DNA from: Xanthomonas fragariae
GTDB taxonomy: Bacteria; Pseudomonadota; Gammaproteobacteria; Xanthomonadales; Xanthomonadaceae
DNA length: 64,000 nucleotides
Reading direction: 5' to 3'
NCBI RefSeq assembly: GCF_900183975.1
Contig: NZ_LT853882.1
Span: 3,403,501 to 3,467,500, forward strand
Below, one piece after another: positions 1 through 9,393 of the stretch. The translations under genes and the position numbers were made by a program. Each line of letters starts with the position of its first letter. The first letter of the stretch is position 1. The notes under the pieces are model-generated. The model made no database searches and was not told where the DNA came from. It saw nothing but the letters and a program-made list of their open reading frames with translations.

Positions 1-1005
1 GTCAATTGGCCGGTCGCTGGCGGCGGCGCCCGTCCGGCGGTAATCCAGGCCACCAAATCCGGCCAAGTCTTCGTGCTGGAACGCGCTACCGGCGAGCCGA
101 TCATGCCGGTCGAGCAGATCCCGGTTCCGCAAGGCACCGATCACAGCGACTGGACCGCCGCCACGCAGCCGATTTCGCCGGGAATGCCCAATACCGTGGG
201 CGCGCCGAGCTACGCGTTCGAAACCATCATCGAATCCGATGCCTGGGGCATGACCCCGTTCGACCAGCTGGCCTGCCGGATCCAGTTCAAGCAGCAGCGT
301 TACGAAGGCGTGTTTACCCCGCCGACCCTGCAGGGCTCGCTGGCGTTCACCGGCAACCACGGCGGCATCCACTGGGGCGGCGTCTTGGTCGATCTGCAGC
401 GCGGCATCATGGTGATGAACAGTAATCGCCTGCCGTACACCTTGCAGGTCTATACGCGCGATAAGAAGGACCAGCTGGGCATTTTTTCGGTGTTCGACGG
501 CAAGAGCAAGACGCCCGGCTATATGGCGCAGAGGGGCCTGGCCGACGGCGCGCGCAAGGAGCCATGGATGTCCCCGCTCAACACGCCGTGCATTGCCCCG
601 CCGTGGGGCTACATCGCTGGCGTCGATCTACGTACGCAGCAGGCACTTTGGCGCCGTCCGCTGGGCACCGGTTACGACCAGGGCCCGATGGGCATCCCGT
701 TCAGGACCACGTTCGAGATCGGCACGCCGAACAACAGCGGCTCGCTGGCCACCGCAAGCGGCGTGACCTTCATCGGCGCGACCCTGGACAACTTCATGCG
801 CGGCTTCGACACCCGCACTGGCAAGCAGGTCTGGGAGACCCGCGTCCCGGCCGGCCCGCAGGCTGCTCCGCTGAGCTATACCATCGACGGCAAGCAGTTC
901 ATCGTGGCAGCGGTAGGTGGACACGACCGCATGCAAACCAAGTCGGGCGATAGCGTTATCGCCGGGGCATTGCCGGACGATGTGCAGACCAAGCCGGCCA
1001 ACTAA
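1..1005 (+). CDS. gcd: PQQ-dependent membrane-bound glucose dehydrogenase, C-terminal part
   Basis: The frame is open from base 1, so the 5' end lies outside the window; 334 codons are visible. Seen: beta-propeller-type sequence with the tryptophan-docking style segments of PQQ quinoproteins (SGQVFVLERATGEPI, GGIHWGG, then SGSLATASGVTFIGATLDN and DTRTGKQVWETRVPAG) and an ending typical of the family (QFIVAAVGGHDR). Known: these enzymes oxidise glucose or related sugars in the periplasm and pass electrons to ubiquinone. The membrane-anchoring N-terminus would be upstream. The quinate/shikimate dehydrogenase branch is the main alternative, and the visible part does not separate them fully. A hairpin terminator follows at 1169-1199. 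Confidence 0.85.
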   Translation, partial: VNWPVAGGGARPAVIQATKSGQVFVLERATGEPIMPVEQIPVPQGTDHSDWTAATQPISPGMPNTVGAPSYAFETIIESDAWGMTPFDQLACRIQFKQQRYEGVFTPPTLQGSLAFTGNHGGIHWGGVLVDLQRGIMVMNSNRLPYTLQVYTRDKKDQLGIFSVFDGKSKTPGYMAQRGLADGARKEPWMSPLNTPCIAPPWGYIAGVDLRTQQALWRRPLGTGYDQGPMGIPFRTTFEIGTPNNSGSLATASGVTFIGATLDNFMRGFDTRTGKQVWETRVPAGPQAAPLSYTIDGKQFIVAAVGGHDRMQTKSGDSVIAGALPDDVQTKPAN

Positions 1006-1168
1006 ACGGCGGTGATTGAGGAGGCTGCGCGGCCGTCACGTCAGATGCGACGGCTGCGCCGAATCGGCGAGAATCAAGCAATACGCCGGTTTTTGCGCGC
1101 CGTATTTGGGCACTGCCCACCGCTGTCAGCCCGCACAGTCAACGTTGCGCTGGCTGACGCACTAAATC

Positions 1169-1199
1169 AAACCGGCCGTCGCGAGACGGTGGTTTTTTT
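1169..1199 (+). terminator. Rho-independent terminator after gcd
   Basis: A GC hairpin with stem CCGTC/GACGG, loop GCGA and flanking AAACC/GGTTT pairing is followed by a run of seven T. It lies about 165 bases after the gcd stop. Confidence 0.75.
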
Positions 1200-1766
1200 G
1201 GTGAAAGTGGCTTTTACCGGAGCCGGGCGGAGGGGTCGGATCAGGTTGCGTGTACGTTCGGCCAGCCGCCGACAGGCCGCGTGCAGCCGAGCCGCATCGA
1301 AGACGCTCGGAACCCAGATCGTCGCGCGACTACCGGCTCCTTCAGCGCGTTTGTGTCAGGTCGTCGCAGCTCTTCCGTGCTGCCGGCGCTTGGCGTCACG
1401 TCAGGCCAAATGCCATACGACTTCGTTGGCCCAATGCACGCTCGCTTCCAGCGGATGGCCGAGATATTCCTCGAGCTACTGGGCTCGCTGACGCTGTAGG
1501 CGCCACGTGGGTACCCGTCGGCTTCTTAAGCGGTGTTGGACGCTTGCTGCCAGCCCTGCTGGTGCTGAGCGCGGCGCTCTGGTGGTAGGTGCGCTAACGC
1601 TGCGCCACGCAGTTGCGGCACGGTTGTGTCGATCAGCAAAGGCCGCTCCCAGCGTCTGGAAAGGTGTGGATCAACGCGGTTCAAGCCAGCCTCGCAGCGA
1701 ATGAACCGGCCCGCTAGCGGCACATCCACATCGACCAGAAAGCCATAACGGCCGGTATCGGCGTGC
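1200..1766. other. Intergenic stretch, no supported gene
   Basis: Convergent region between gcd and pgeF. Several short overlapping frames exist but none has family-like sequence or a good ribosome site, and their predicted proteins are Arg/Ser-rich in the way shadow frames of GC-rich DNA are. I see nothing I can name. Confidence 0.5.
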
Positions 1767-2579
1767 TCAAGGCGCGATCCAGGCCAGTGTGGCCATGCGT
1801 CCGCTGCGGCGATCGCGGCGATGCGAGAAGAAGCGTTGTGGATCGGAAATGGTGCATAGGCCACCCCCGTGGATAGCGCTCAGCGGCACACCGGCATGCT
1901 GCAAACGCTGACGTGCCAGCGCATACAAATCCACTAACCAATGCCCCGGACAGGTCGCGACAAACGCAGTTTGCGCTTGCGCATCGTGCGCGACGAAAGC
2001 GTTGAACACGTCCTCGCCGATTTCGTACACCTGCGGCCCCGCTGCCGGCCCTAACCACGCCACCACGTGCTGCGGCGGCGTGCGCATGGCGGCGACGCTG
2101 CGCTCCAGCATGCCATCGGCCAACCCACGCCAACCGGCGTGCGCGGCGGCTACCTCGCTGCCATCGATTGCGGCGAGCACCACCGGCAGACAATCGGCGG
2201 TAAGGATCGCCAGTACTACACCGGGCACATCAGCTACGGCCGCATCGGCGACAGGTTCTTGCGCATCCAGCGCGACATTTCTCACGCCATCACGTGTGCA
2301 GGCGGCAACTGGTGGTGCCTCGACGCGCACCACCTCCACACCATGCACCTGACGCAGCCAATGTGGCGTGCTCGGCAGTGCCAACGCTTGGACCAGCAGC
2401 GCTCGGTTACGCGCCACCCGCGCGGGCACGTCACCCTCTGCACTACTGCGGTTACCGAGGTTGAGCGTATCGAACGGCGCCAGCGATTCGCCCAAGCCGT
2501 AGCGCAGCGTGGTCAGGGCGCGGATACGCGGCGGCGCCGGCCAGTTGGCCGGAAGGATGAAAGGCGCGGCGACCGTCAC
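1767..2579 (-). CDS. pgeF: Peptidoglycan editing factor / multicopper polyphenol oxidoreductase family (YfiH, DUF152)
   Basis: 270 aa from a GTG one base after the rluD stop; an upstream ATG at 2612 would overlap rluD by 32 bases. The GTG aligns better with the short N-terminus of YfiH proteins. Seen: LTTLRYGLGESLAPFDTLNLG near the start, the HWLRQVHG motif, the LTADCLPVVLAA motif with the metal-site Cys, and AAAHAGWRGLADG. Known: YfiH/PgeF proteins prevent misincorporation into peptidoglycan stem peptides and also show purine nucleoside phosphorylase/deaminase activity in vitro. It is probably co-transcribed with rluD, as is common in Gammaproteobacteria (bamD and rluD-yfiH side by side). 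Confidence 0.9.
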   Translation of the reverse strand: MTVAAPFILPANWPAPPRIRALTTLRYGLGESLAPFDTLNLGNRSSAEGDVPARVARNRALLVQALALPSTPHWLRQVHGVEVVRVEAPPVAACTRDGVRNVALDAQEPVADAAVADVPGVVLAILTADCLPVVLAAIDGSEVAAAHAGWRGLADGMLERSVAAMRTPPQHVVAWLGPAAGPQVYEIGEDVFNAFVAHDAQAQTAFVATCPGHWLVDLYALARQRLQHAGVPLSAIHGGGLCTISDPQRFFSHRRDRRSGRMATLAWIAP

Positions 2580-2580
2580 C

Positions 2581-3576
2581 TCAGCGGCGCGCCAGCTCGG
2601 CTGCGCGCGCACTGTCCTCGCGCAGCGCGGTCATCAGCCGTTGCAGGTCGGCAGGCACCGGCGCGCTGGCGCGCACCGGCTCGCCGCTCACCGGATGCAG
2701 GAACTCCAGCGTTTCGGCATGCAGCGCCTGACGCTTGAAGGTGCGCAGCTCGTGCACCAGTTCGTCGGTGGCGCCCTTGGGCAGCTTGAGCGCGCCACCG
2801 TACAGCGGGTCGCCGACAATCGGCGATTTCAGGTGCGCCATATGCACGCGGATCTGATGGGTACGCCCAGTTTCCAGGCGGCATTCCAGCGCAGTGTGCG
2901 CGCGGAAGCGCTCGCGCAGGCGGTAATGGGTGACTGCATCGCGGCCATCATCGCGCACTGCCATCTTCAAGCGATCGCGCGGGTGGCGGTCGATCGGCGC
3001 ATTGGCGGTGCCACCGGACACCAGCGCGCCCACCACGACTGCCAGATACTGGCGATGCACGTCGCGTGCGGACAGCTGCTCCACCAGCGCGGTCTGCGCC
3101 TGCAGGGTGCGCGCGACCACCATCACCCCGCTGGTGTCCTTGTCCAGGCGATGAACCACGCCAGCGCGCGGCACGGCCGCCAGCGCCGGGTCGCGGAACA
3201 GCAAGGCGTTGACCAGGGTGCCGTCCGGATTGCCGGCGCCCGGATGCACCACCAGGCCCGCGGGCTTGTCGATCACCAGCACTTGGTCGTCTTCGTACAA
3301 CACGTTCAGCGGGATGTCCTGCGGCGCGGCGTGAGTCTGGGTTTCCAGCACCACCTGCACCTGTACGCTCTCGCCGCCGCGCAAGGTGTCGCGCGGACGC
3401 GCCATTTCGCCATCCAACAGCGCATCGCCGGACTTGATCCACTCCGACAGCCGCGAGCGCGAGAATTCGGGGAACAGCTCGGCCAGCACCGCGTCGAAAC
3501 GGCGTCCTGCGGCGCTGTCGGGCACGATGGCCTGGCGGGTGGACGGGTCGAGGGATTCGGCAGATGGGTCGTACAT
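2581..3576 (-). CDS. rluD: 23S rRNA pseudouridine synthase RluD
   Basis: 331 aa from ATG; a GTG four codons upstream (3588) is an alternative start. An N-terminal S4-like RNA-binding domain ([19 protein letters not shown]) is followed by the RluA-family catalytic domain with [12 protein letters not shown], where the Asp of HRLD (about residue 145) is the catalytic residue, and later [16 protein letters not shown]. Known: RluD makes pseudouridines in helix 69 of 23S rRNA. It diverges from bamD, which starts about 120 bases away on the other strand; this head-to-head arrangement is the usual neighbourhood. Confidence 0.93.
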   Translation of the reverse strand: MYDPSAESLDPSTRQAIVPDSAAGRRFDAVLAELFPEFSRSRLSEWIKSGDALLDGEMARPRDTLRGGESVQVQVVLETQTHAAPQDIPLNVLYEDDQVLVIDKPAGLVVHPGAGNPDGTLVNALLFRDPALAAVPRAGVVHRLDKDTSGVMVVARTLQAQTALVEQLSARDVHRQYLAVVVGALVSGGTANAPIDRHPRDRLKMAVRDDGRDAVTHYRLRERFRAHTALECRLETGRTHQIRVHMAHLKSPIVGDPLYGGALKLPKGATDELVHELRTFKRQALHAETLEFLHPVSGEPVRASAPVPADLQRLMTALREDSARAAELARR

Positions 3577-3696
3577 GGACAAGGACACTCAGGCAAAAGC
3601 GGGAATTTGGCGGTCCGGGCGGCGGAAGTCAGTCGCCGGACAGGCCACTAGGCTATCATCGAGCTCTCGTTTTCCTGATGCGTCCTGCCCAGACCC

Positions 3697-4578
3697 ATGA
3701 TCCGACGGTCCACGTTTTCCGCGCCTGCGCGCCTCATTGCCCTCATGCTGGTCATCGCGTTCGTCGTCACCGGCTGCCACCGCGGTACCAAGGACAAAAA
3801 TCCCGACGAGGGCATGCCGGTCGAGCAGCTCTACAGCAAGGGCCATGGGTTGATGGAGAAAGGCAACTGGGCCGGTGCCGAAGCCAGCTTCAAGCGCCTG
3901 ATCGCCCAGTACCCCTATGGCCCATACACCGAGCAGGCGATGATCGAAACCGCCTACGCCCAGTACAAGGCCGGCAAGCACGACGATACGGTGTCCAGCG
4001 TCGATCGCTTCATCCGTACTTACCCAACCCATCGCAACATCTCGTATCTGTACTACCTGCGTGGGCTGGCCAACAGCAACCGCGACACGGTGTTCCTGCG
4101 CCGCGTGTGGTCGCTGGATCCGAGCCGCCGCGACCTGTCGTCACCGCAGCAGGCCTACAACGACTTCAACACCGTCACCGACCGCTATCCCAACAGCCGT
4201 TACGCGGCCGATGCGCGCAAGCGGATGATTGAGCTACGCGACATCTTCGCCCAGCACGAACTGGACAACGCGCTGTACTACCTACGTCGCGATGCATGGG
4301 TATCGGCAGCCGGCCGTGCCAACTACTTGCTGGAAACCTACCCGCAGAGCGCGTACCAGTACGACGCCGTCGCCGTGCTGGCCGAGGCCTACACGCGCCT
4401 GGGCAACAAGACCCTGGCCGCAGACGCACGCCGCGTGCTGGAGCTCAATAGCCCGCAGCACCCTTGGCTGACTGGCAACTGGCCGAAGTACCCGTGGGCG
4501 CTGCGCAAGCTCAACCCGTTTGCTGGCGAGAAATCTGCCGCGAGCGGCCAGCGCAATGCGCAGATGAATCGCGACTGA
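3697..4578 (+). CDS. bamD: Outer membrane assembly lipoprotein BamD
   Basis: 293 aa. The N-terminus is a lipoprotein signal, MIRRST then a hydrophobic stretch ending VVTGC, so Cys27 is the predicted lipidated residue. The body is a set of TPR-like helical repeats (EKGNWAGAEASFKRLIAQYPYGPYTEQA; YPNSRYAADARKRM). Known: BamD is the essential lipoprotein partner of BamA in inserting beta-barrel proteins into the outer membrane. It is slightly longer than the E. coli protein because of a C-terminal tail. A strong terminator follows directly. Confidence 0.93.
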   Translation: MIRRSTFSAPARLIALMLVIAFVVTGCHRGTKDKNPDEGMPVEQLYSKGHGLMEKGNWAGAEASFKRLIAQYPYGPYTEQAMIETAYAQYKAGKHDDTVSSVDRFIRTYPTHRNISYLYYLRGLANSNRDTVFLRRVWSLDPSRRDLSSPQQAYNDFNTVTDRYPNSRYAADARKRMIELRDIFAQHELDNALYYLRRDAWVSAAGRANYLLETYPQSAYQYDAVAVLAEAYTRLGNKTLAADARRVLELNSPQHPWLTGNWPKYPWALRKLNPFAGEKSAASGQRNAQMNRD

Positions 4579-4603
4579 GATTTCAGTCGACGCTGAACAC
4601 ACA

Positions 4604-4627
4604 AAGGGGCCGAAAGGCCCCTTTTTT
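4604..4627 (+). terminator. Rho-independent terminator of bamD
   Basis: Stem AAGGGGCC/GGCCCCTT with a GAAA loop followed by TTTTTT, 26 bases after the bamD stop. The run of A on the left arm could let it also work leftward for nadE. Confidence 0.9.
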
Positions 4628-4741
4628 ATTTCGTGACTGTGGATGTTCGGCGCGAGCTCGGCGGTGCAGGCGTTGCCTGGAGGACGCGATCCAATGTCGT
4701 TGCGCCGATGCCGTGTGTCTGTCGCTTCAACTTCTCTTGCG

Positions 4742-6382
4742 CTACTGGCCACGATACCCATTGGTGATCGGATAACGCCGCTCGCGACCGAATGCACGTC
4801 GCGACACCTTGGGTCCCGGTGCGGACTGATGGCGCTTCCACTCGTTGAGCCGTACCAGCCGCAGTACCTGCTCGACCGTGTCGGCCGCGTAGCCGGCCGC
4901 GACGATGTCCTCGCGCGACTGCTCCTGATCGACATAGCGATACAAAATTCCGTCGAGCACATCGTACGGCGGCAGCGAATCCTGGTCGGTCTGGTTGTCG
5001 CGCAACTCGGCGGAGGGCGCGCGCGCGATGACTGCAGGCGGAATCACCGGCGCGCCGCCCACGGTGTTGCGCCACTTGGCCAGGCCGAACACCTCTGTCT
5101 TGTACAAGTCCTTGAGCGGTGCGTAGCCACCGCACATATCGCCGTAGATGGTGGCGTAGCCCACCGCGTACTCGCTCTTGTTGCCGGTGGTCAGCAGCAG
5201 CCCGCCGAACTTGTTGGACAGCGCCATCAAAATCACGCCACGGCTGCGCGACTGCAGGTTTTCTTCGGTGATGTCCGGCTGGGTGCCATCGAACATCGGC
5301 CCCAGCGCGGCGAGCAACCCGTCAAAGGCCGGCTCGATCGCGATGGTTTCCAGCTTGACCCCTAGCGCGCGACATTGCTCGTCGGCCAGATCGTTGGACA
5401 AGTCTGCGGTGTAACGCGATGGCAGGCGCACGGCGGTGACGTTGTCGCCACCCAGCGCATCGACTGCCATCGCCAGCACCAGCGCCGAGTCGATTCCGCC
5501 GGACAAACCCAGCCAGACCTTGCTGAAGCCGTTCTTTCGGCAATAGTCCTGCAGCCCGCGCACCACCGCGCGCCAAGCCAGCGCGTCCGTGCTCTCATCG
5601 CCATCGTCCACCCACATCACCGGCGTGAAGCTGCGCTCGCCGGCAGCGTAGTCCACCACCAGCCACTGGTCCACAAACGCCGAGGCGGCCGGATGCACGG
5701 TGCCGTCGCCATCGGCCACCACCGATGCACCATCGAACACCAATGCATCCTGCCCGCCGACCACGTTGAGATAGGCGATTGCCGCCCCGCTCGCGCGCGT
5801 GCGCTCGGCCAGCAAGGCATCGCGTTGCGCATGCTTGCCGCGCTCGTACGGCGAGGCGTTAGGCACGAGCACCAGCTCGGCGCCGGCCTGCACGGTCCTG
5901 GCTAGTGGCTCGGCAAACCACAGGTCTTCGCAGATCACCACGCCCACCTGCACGCCCTTGATCGTGACCACACAGCTCTTGCCATCCAGATCGACGTCGA
6001 AATAGCGGCGCTCGTCGAACACCGCGTAATTGGGCAGTTCGCGCTTGCGGTAGGTGACCTCGATGCGCCCGTCGCGCAATACGCTGGCCGCGTTATAGAC
6101 CACGCTGGCGGCGCTCTGCGGCCAACCGACCACCGCGACAATGCCGCGCGTGCTGGCCGCGATGCGCGCCAGTGCTTCTTCGCAATGCGCGAGAAAACCA
6201 GGCCGCAGCAGCAGATCTTCCGGCGGATAGCCACTAATGGCCAACTCGGGAAACAGCACGATGTCCGCGTCGAACTCGTTACGCGCCGCCGCAATGAACG
6301 CGATGATGCGATCGGTATTGTGCGCCACGGCGCCGACTGGGAAGTCGAACTGAGCCATGGCGATGCGGAGGGTTTGGGACAT
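4742..6382 (-). CDS. nadE: Glutamine-dependent NAD+ synthetase
   Basis: 546 aa from the ATG giving MSQTLRIAMAQFDFPVGAV; this start has AAAAGG about nine bases upstream and matches the usual N-terminus, so the longer open frame is not used. N-terminal nitrilase-type glutaminase domain with the Glu-Lys-Cys triad visible (FPELAISGYPPEDLL, Glu46; YRKRELPNY, Lys113; VGVVICEDLWF, Cys151). C-terminal synthetase domain with the PP-loop LSGGIDSALVLA (about residues 293-304). Known: it amidates deamido-NAD with glutamine-derived ammonia, the last step of NAD synthesis. Length fits the short two-domain bacterial class. Confidence 0.95.
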   Translation of the reverse strand: MSQTLRIAMAQFDFPVGAVAHNTDRIIAFIAAARNEFDADIVLFPELAISGYPPEDLLLRPGFLAHCEEALARIAASTRGIVAVVGWPQSAASVVYNAASVLRDGRIEVTYRKRELPNYAVFDERRYFDVDLDGKSCVVTIKGVQVGVVICEDLWFAEPLARTVQAGAELVLVPNASPYERGKHAQRDALLAERTRASGAAIAYLNVVGGQDALVFDGASVVADGDGTVHPAASAFVDQWLVVDYAAGERSFTPVMWVDDGDESTDALAWRAVVRGLQDYCRKNGFSKVWLGLSGGIDSALVLAMAVDALGGDNVTAVRLPSRYTADLSNDLADEQCRALGVKLETIAIEPAFDGLLAALGPMFDGTQPDITEENLQSRSRGVILMALSNKFGGLLLTTGNKSEYAVGYATIYGDMCGGYAPLKDLYKTEVFGLAKWRNTVGGAPVIPPAVIARAPSAELRDNQTDQDSLPPYDVLDGILYRYVDQEQSREDIVAAGYAADTVEQVLRLVRLNEWKRHQSAPGPKVSRRAFGRERRYPITNGYRGQ

Positions 6383-6449
6383 ATCAGCGGCCTTTTGCAG
6401 GTTCCTGCTGGATGCCGGCAGGAGAGAAAGAAAAGCGGGCAACGCACCG

Positions 6450-6575
6450 ACGTCGCGCAATTGCGTCATGCACGACGTCGGTGCGCATCAGCACGTCATT
6501 ATTCCAGAAGCGCAGCAACGCAAAGCCTTCCCGGCGCAGGTAGACCGTGCGCGCGGCATCGGAGCGGACATCTAG
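6450..6575 (-). pseudogene. Remnant of a DUF559 (Vsr-like endonuclease fold) gene
   Basis: A short leftward frame carries SQHLD, then SDAARTVYLRREGFALLRF and WNNDVLMRTDVVHDAI. This is recognisably the C-terminal half of DUF559 proteins (pattern QH..DAERT..L...G..VLRFWNN.VL.....V...I). The N-terminal half is not found upstream, where the sequence becomes a repeat region. I read it as a decayed remnant; no start or ribosome site is evident. Confidence 0.6.
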
Positions 6576-6680
6576 GTGCTGACTGCTATGCGTAGCTCGG
6601 CGAGCTTGAGAGAGCTGCCAGCATCCCGCTGGCACGCGAGTCCAGCTATCGGCGGTGTGCTTTTTGAGTTGGCAGGACAG

Positions 6681-6866
6681 CCACCCTCAGCCCTACCCCG
6701 CAAGCGGGAGAGGGGAAATCAATAGCCGGACCTTTCTGGAGGCAGCGCCTCAACGCGCTCATGCACAACTGCTGCTGTTGTTGCTGTTGCTCGAACGCGA
6801 CATCACAACTCACGCGCACCATCTCTTCTCCTGCCTGCGGGAGAAGCTGCCCCAAGGGTGGAGAGG
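6681..6866. repeat. Inverted pair of dispersed intergenic repeat units plus CTG/TTG microsatellite
   Basis: A unit at 6681-6715 (CCACCCTCAGCCC then CCCGCAAGCGGGAGAGGGG) recurs in inverted orientation at 6821-6866, each with its own small CCCGC/GCGGG-type hairpin. Between them, 6770-6791 is a run of CTG/TTG triplets. It looks like a REP-type pair common in xanthomonad intergenic DNA. Confidence 0.55.
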
Positions 6867-6879
6867 ACAACGCGAGCCC

Positions 6880-6904
6880 AAAAAAAGGCCGCCAGAAGGC
6901 GGCC
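6880..6904 (-). terminator. Terminator of sucCD
   Basis: Read leftward, stem GGCCGCC/GGCGGCC with loop TTCT is followed by TTTTTTT. It lies about 35 bases beyond the sucD stop. Confidence 0.88.
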
Positions 6905-6937
6905 TCTCCTACGCACACGCTTGCGCGCGATGCATGC

Positions 6938-7813
6938 TTACTTCACCAGCGCAGCAATCGCGGCACCCAGATCGCCCGGCGAACGGACGGTCTTGACGCC
7001 AGCGGCTTCCATCGCAGCAAACTTGCCTTCGGCAGTGCCCTTGCCGCCCGATGCGATCGCACCGGCATGGCCCATGCGCTTGCCGGCCGGAGCCGAGGCG
7101 CCGGCAATGAAACCGACAACCGGCTTCTTCACGAACTGTTTGATGTACTCGGCACCGGCTTCCTCGGCATCGCCGCCGATTTCGCCGACCATGATGATGC
7201 CTTCGGTCTGCGGGTCTTCGTTGAACAGCTTGAGGCAGTCGACGAAGTTCAGGCCACTGATCGGGTCGCCACCGATACCAATGCACGTTGACTGGCCCAG
7301 ACCGACTTCGGTGGTCTGCTTGACCGCTTCATAAGTCAGCGTGCCCGAGCGCGACACGATGCCGATCTTGCCCGGCTTGTGGATGTGGCCCGGCATGATG
7401 CCGATCTTGCACTCGCCCGGGGTGATCACGCCGGGGCAGTTCGGCCCGATCAGCACGGTCTGCGGATGCGAACGGGTCAGCACGTTCTTGACGCGCAGCA
7501 TGTCAAGCACCGGGATGCCCTCGGTGATGCACACGATGACCTTAATACCGGCCGCAGCCGCTTCCAGGATCGCATCGGCCGCATACGGCGGCGGCACGTA
7601 GATCACCGATGCATCGGCGCCGGTGCTCTGCACGGCATCGGCCACAGTGTTGAACACCGGCAGGTCGATATGCGTGGTGCCGCCCTTGCCCGGCGTCACG
7701 CCGCCGACGACCTGGGTGCCGTACTCGATCATCTGAGTGGCGTGGAAGGTGCCCTGCTGGCCAGTAAAGCCCTGCACGATCACCTTGGTGTTCTTGTTAA
7801 TCAAAACGGACAT
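6938..7813 (-). CDS. sucD: Succinyl-CoA synthetase alpha subunit
   Basis: 291 aa from ATG with AAGGA about nine bases upstream; the longer frame into the sucC-sucD spacer is not used. Starts [24 protein letters not shown], the CoA-binding Rossmann domain. The active-site phosphohistidine is in [13 protein letters not shown] (His249). Known: with SucC it interconverts succinyl-CoA and succinate with nucleotide phosphorylation in the TCA cycle. It lies downstream of sucC after an unusually long 177-base spacer containing a CTCCGC/GCGGAG hairpin; a terminator follows. Confidence 0.96.
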   Translation of the reverse strand: MSVLINKNTKVIVQGFTGQQGTFHATQMIEYGTQVVGGVTPGKGGTTHIDLPVFNTVADAVQSTGADASVIYVPPPYAADAILEAAAAGIKVIVCITEGIPVLDMLRVKNVLTRSHPQTVLIGPNCPGVITPGECKIGIMPGHIHKPGKIGIVSRSGTLTYEAVKQTTEVGLGQSTCIGIGGDPISGLNFVDCLKLFNEDPQTEGIIMVGEIGGDAEEAGAEYIKQFVKKPVVGFIAGASAPAGKRMGHAGAIASGGKGTAEGKFAAMEAAGVKTVRSPGDLGAAIAALVK

Positions 7814-7990
7814 TTCGTTGAGTCCTTCGTAATGTGTTGGGCCGGCTTCGGACGCATCGGAACCGGCGTGAGCCGATGTCCGCGCTGCGCTCCTCCAGAA
7901 CCCCCGTCCCTCCGCTGCGCGGAGTGCCTGCCCCCTTTGAGGCAAGGTAGCGACAGCGGCGGCCTGTCGGCGATCCGAGGCCGGGGAGAA

Positions 7991-9160
7991 TCAGGCGGCG
8001 TTCTTGACAGCTTCAACGACCTTCTTGGCGCCGTCGTTGATGTTGTCAGCCGGGATGATGGCCATGCCGCTATCGCGCAGCAGCTGCTTGCCTTCTTCCA
8101 CGTTGGTGCCTTCCAGGCGCACCACGACCGGAACCTTGACGCCCACTTCCTTGACTGCCGCGATGATGCCTTCGGCAATCATGTCGCAGCGGACAATGCC
8201 GCCGAAGATGTTGACGAAGATGCCTTCGACCTTGTCCGAAGACAGGATCAGTTTGAACGCTTCGATGACGCGCTGCTTGTTGGCACCGCCGCCTACGTCC
8301 AGGAAGTTCGCCGGCTCGCCGCCATTGAGCTTGATGACGTCCATGGTGGCCATGGCCAGGCCTGCGCCGTTGACCATGCAACCGATGTTGCCGTCCATGG
8401 TGACGTAGTTGATGTCCAACTCCGACGCGGTCACTTCGGTCTCGTCTTCCTGCGTCTTGTCGCGCATGGCGATCAGCTGCTTCTGACGGAATGCAGAGTT
8501 ATCGTCGCTGTCGAACTTGCCGTCCAGCGCGTACAGGTTGCCATCGTCCAGGATCGCCAGCGGGTTGATTTCAACCAGCGCCAGATCCTTTTCGTTGAAC
8601 AGGCGATACAGGTTGACCATGATGCTGGCGAACTGCCCGGCCTGCTTGGCGTTGAGGCCGAGCTTGAAGCCGAAATCGCGGCCGTGGTAGCCCTGCACGC
8701 CTTCGACGAAATCGACATTGAGCGAATGGATCAGCTCCGGCGTCTCGGCGGCGACCTGTTCGATCTCCACACCACCCTCGGACGAGGCGATGTAGGTGAT
8801 GGTCTTGGTGCCACGGTCGACCAGGATCGACAGGTACAGCTCCTTGACGATCTCACCGGCGGTGGTCACCAGCACCAGGTTGATCGGCAGCTCCACGCCG
8901 GCGGTCTGGTAGGTGGACATCTTGGTGCCGAGCATCTTGGCTGCCGCGGCCTTCACCTCGTCGGTGGTCTTGCAGAACTTGACGCCGCCAGCCTTACCGC
9001 GGCCGCCCGCGTGGATCTGCGCTTTCACCATCCAGGGGCCCTTGCCCAGGGAGTTGGCGACTTCAACCGCTTCGTCCGGGGTCGCTGCGACCTTGCCGGC
9101 CGGGACGGGGATGCCGTACTCGGCAAGCAGCTGTTTTGACTGGTATTCGTGGAAATTCAT
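7991..9160 (-). CDS. sucC: Succinyl-CoA synthetase beta subunit
   Basis: 389 aa, [20 protein letters not shown] at the start, an ATP-grasp domain ([20 protein letters not shown]) and the C-terminal ligase domain ([16 protein letters not shown]). Length matches the E. coli protein. First gene of the sucCD operon, transcribed away from pilS; a 233-base spacer separates the start codons and should hold the sucC promoter. Confidence 0.96.
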   Translation of the reverse strand: MNFHEYQSKQLLAEYGIPVPAGKVAATPDEAVEVANSLGKGPWMVKAQIHAGGRGKAGGVKFCKTTDEVKAAAAKMLGTKMSTYQTAGVELPINLVLVTTAGEIVKELYLSILVDRGTKTITYIASSEGGVEIEQVAAETPELIHSLNVDFVEGVQGYHGRDFGFKLGLNAKQAGQFASIMVNLYRLFNEKDLALVEINPLAILDDGNLYALDGKFDSDDNSAFRQKQLIAMRDKTQEDETEVTASELDINYVTMDGNIGCMVNGAGLAMATMDVIKLNGGEPANFLDVGGGANKQRVIEAFKLILSSDKVEGIFVNIFGGIVRCDMIAEGIIAAVKEVGVKVPVVVRLEGTNVEEGKQLLRDSGMAIIPADNINDGAKKVVEAVKNAA

Positions 9161-9393
9161 GCGTCACCGTGGGAAAAGGAAACGACCGCTACGTGCAACG
9201 CAGACCGCCTAGGCGGCGCGTCATGAGACGCGAACGGGCCACCTATTGTGGCCGACCACGTCGTGCGGCGCAAAAGCCGACCGGATTGGTCGCCAGATCG
9301 CCGCGCTTGCGCAGCGCCGGACACTGCGCACGCGCGCGGCGGATGCGCGCCGTACCTGCCTATACTCGCGGCTTGTTCCAGCGGGGAATCGGT

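Noticed and set aside
7379..9139. Long rightward open frame antisense to sucC-sucD
   Set aside because: It is the mirror frame of two highly conserved genes; its predicted protein is His/Asp/Gly-rich with no family features, as expected from GC-rich codon bias.
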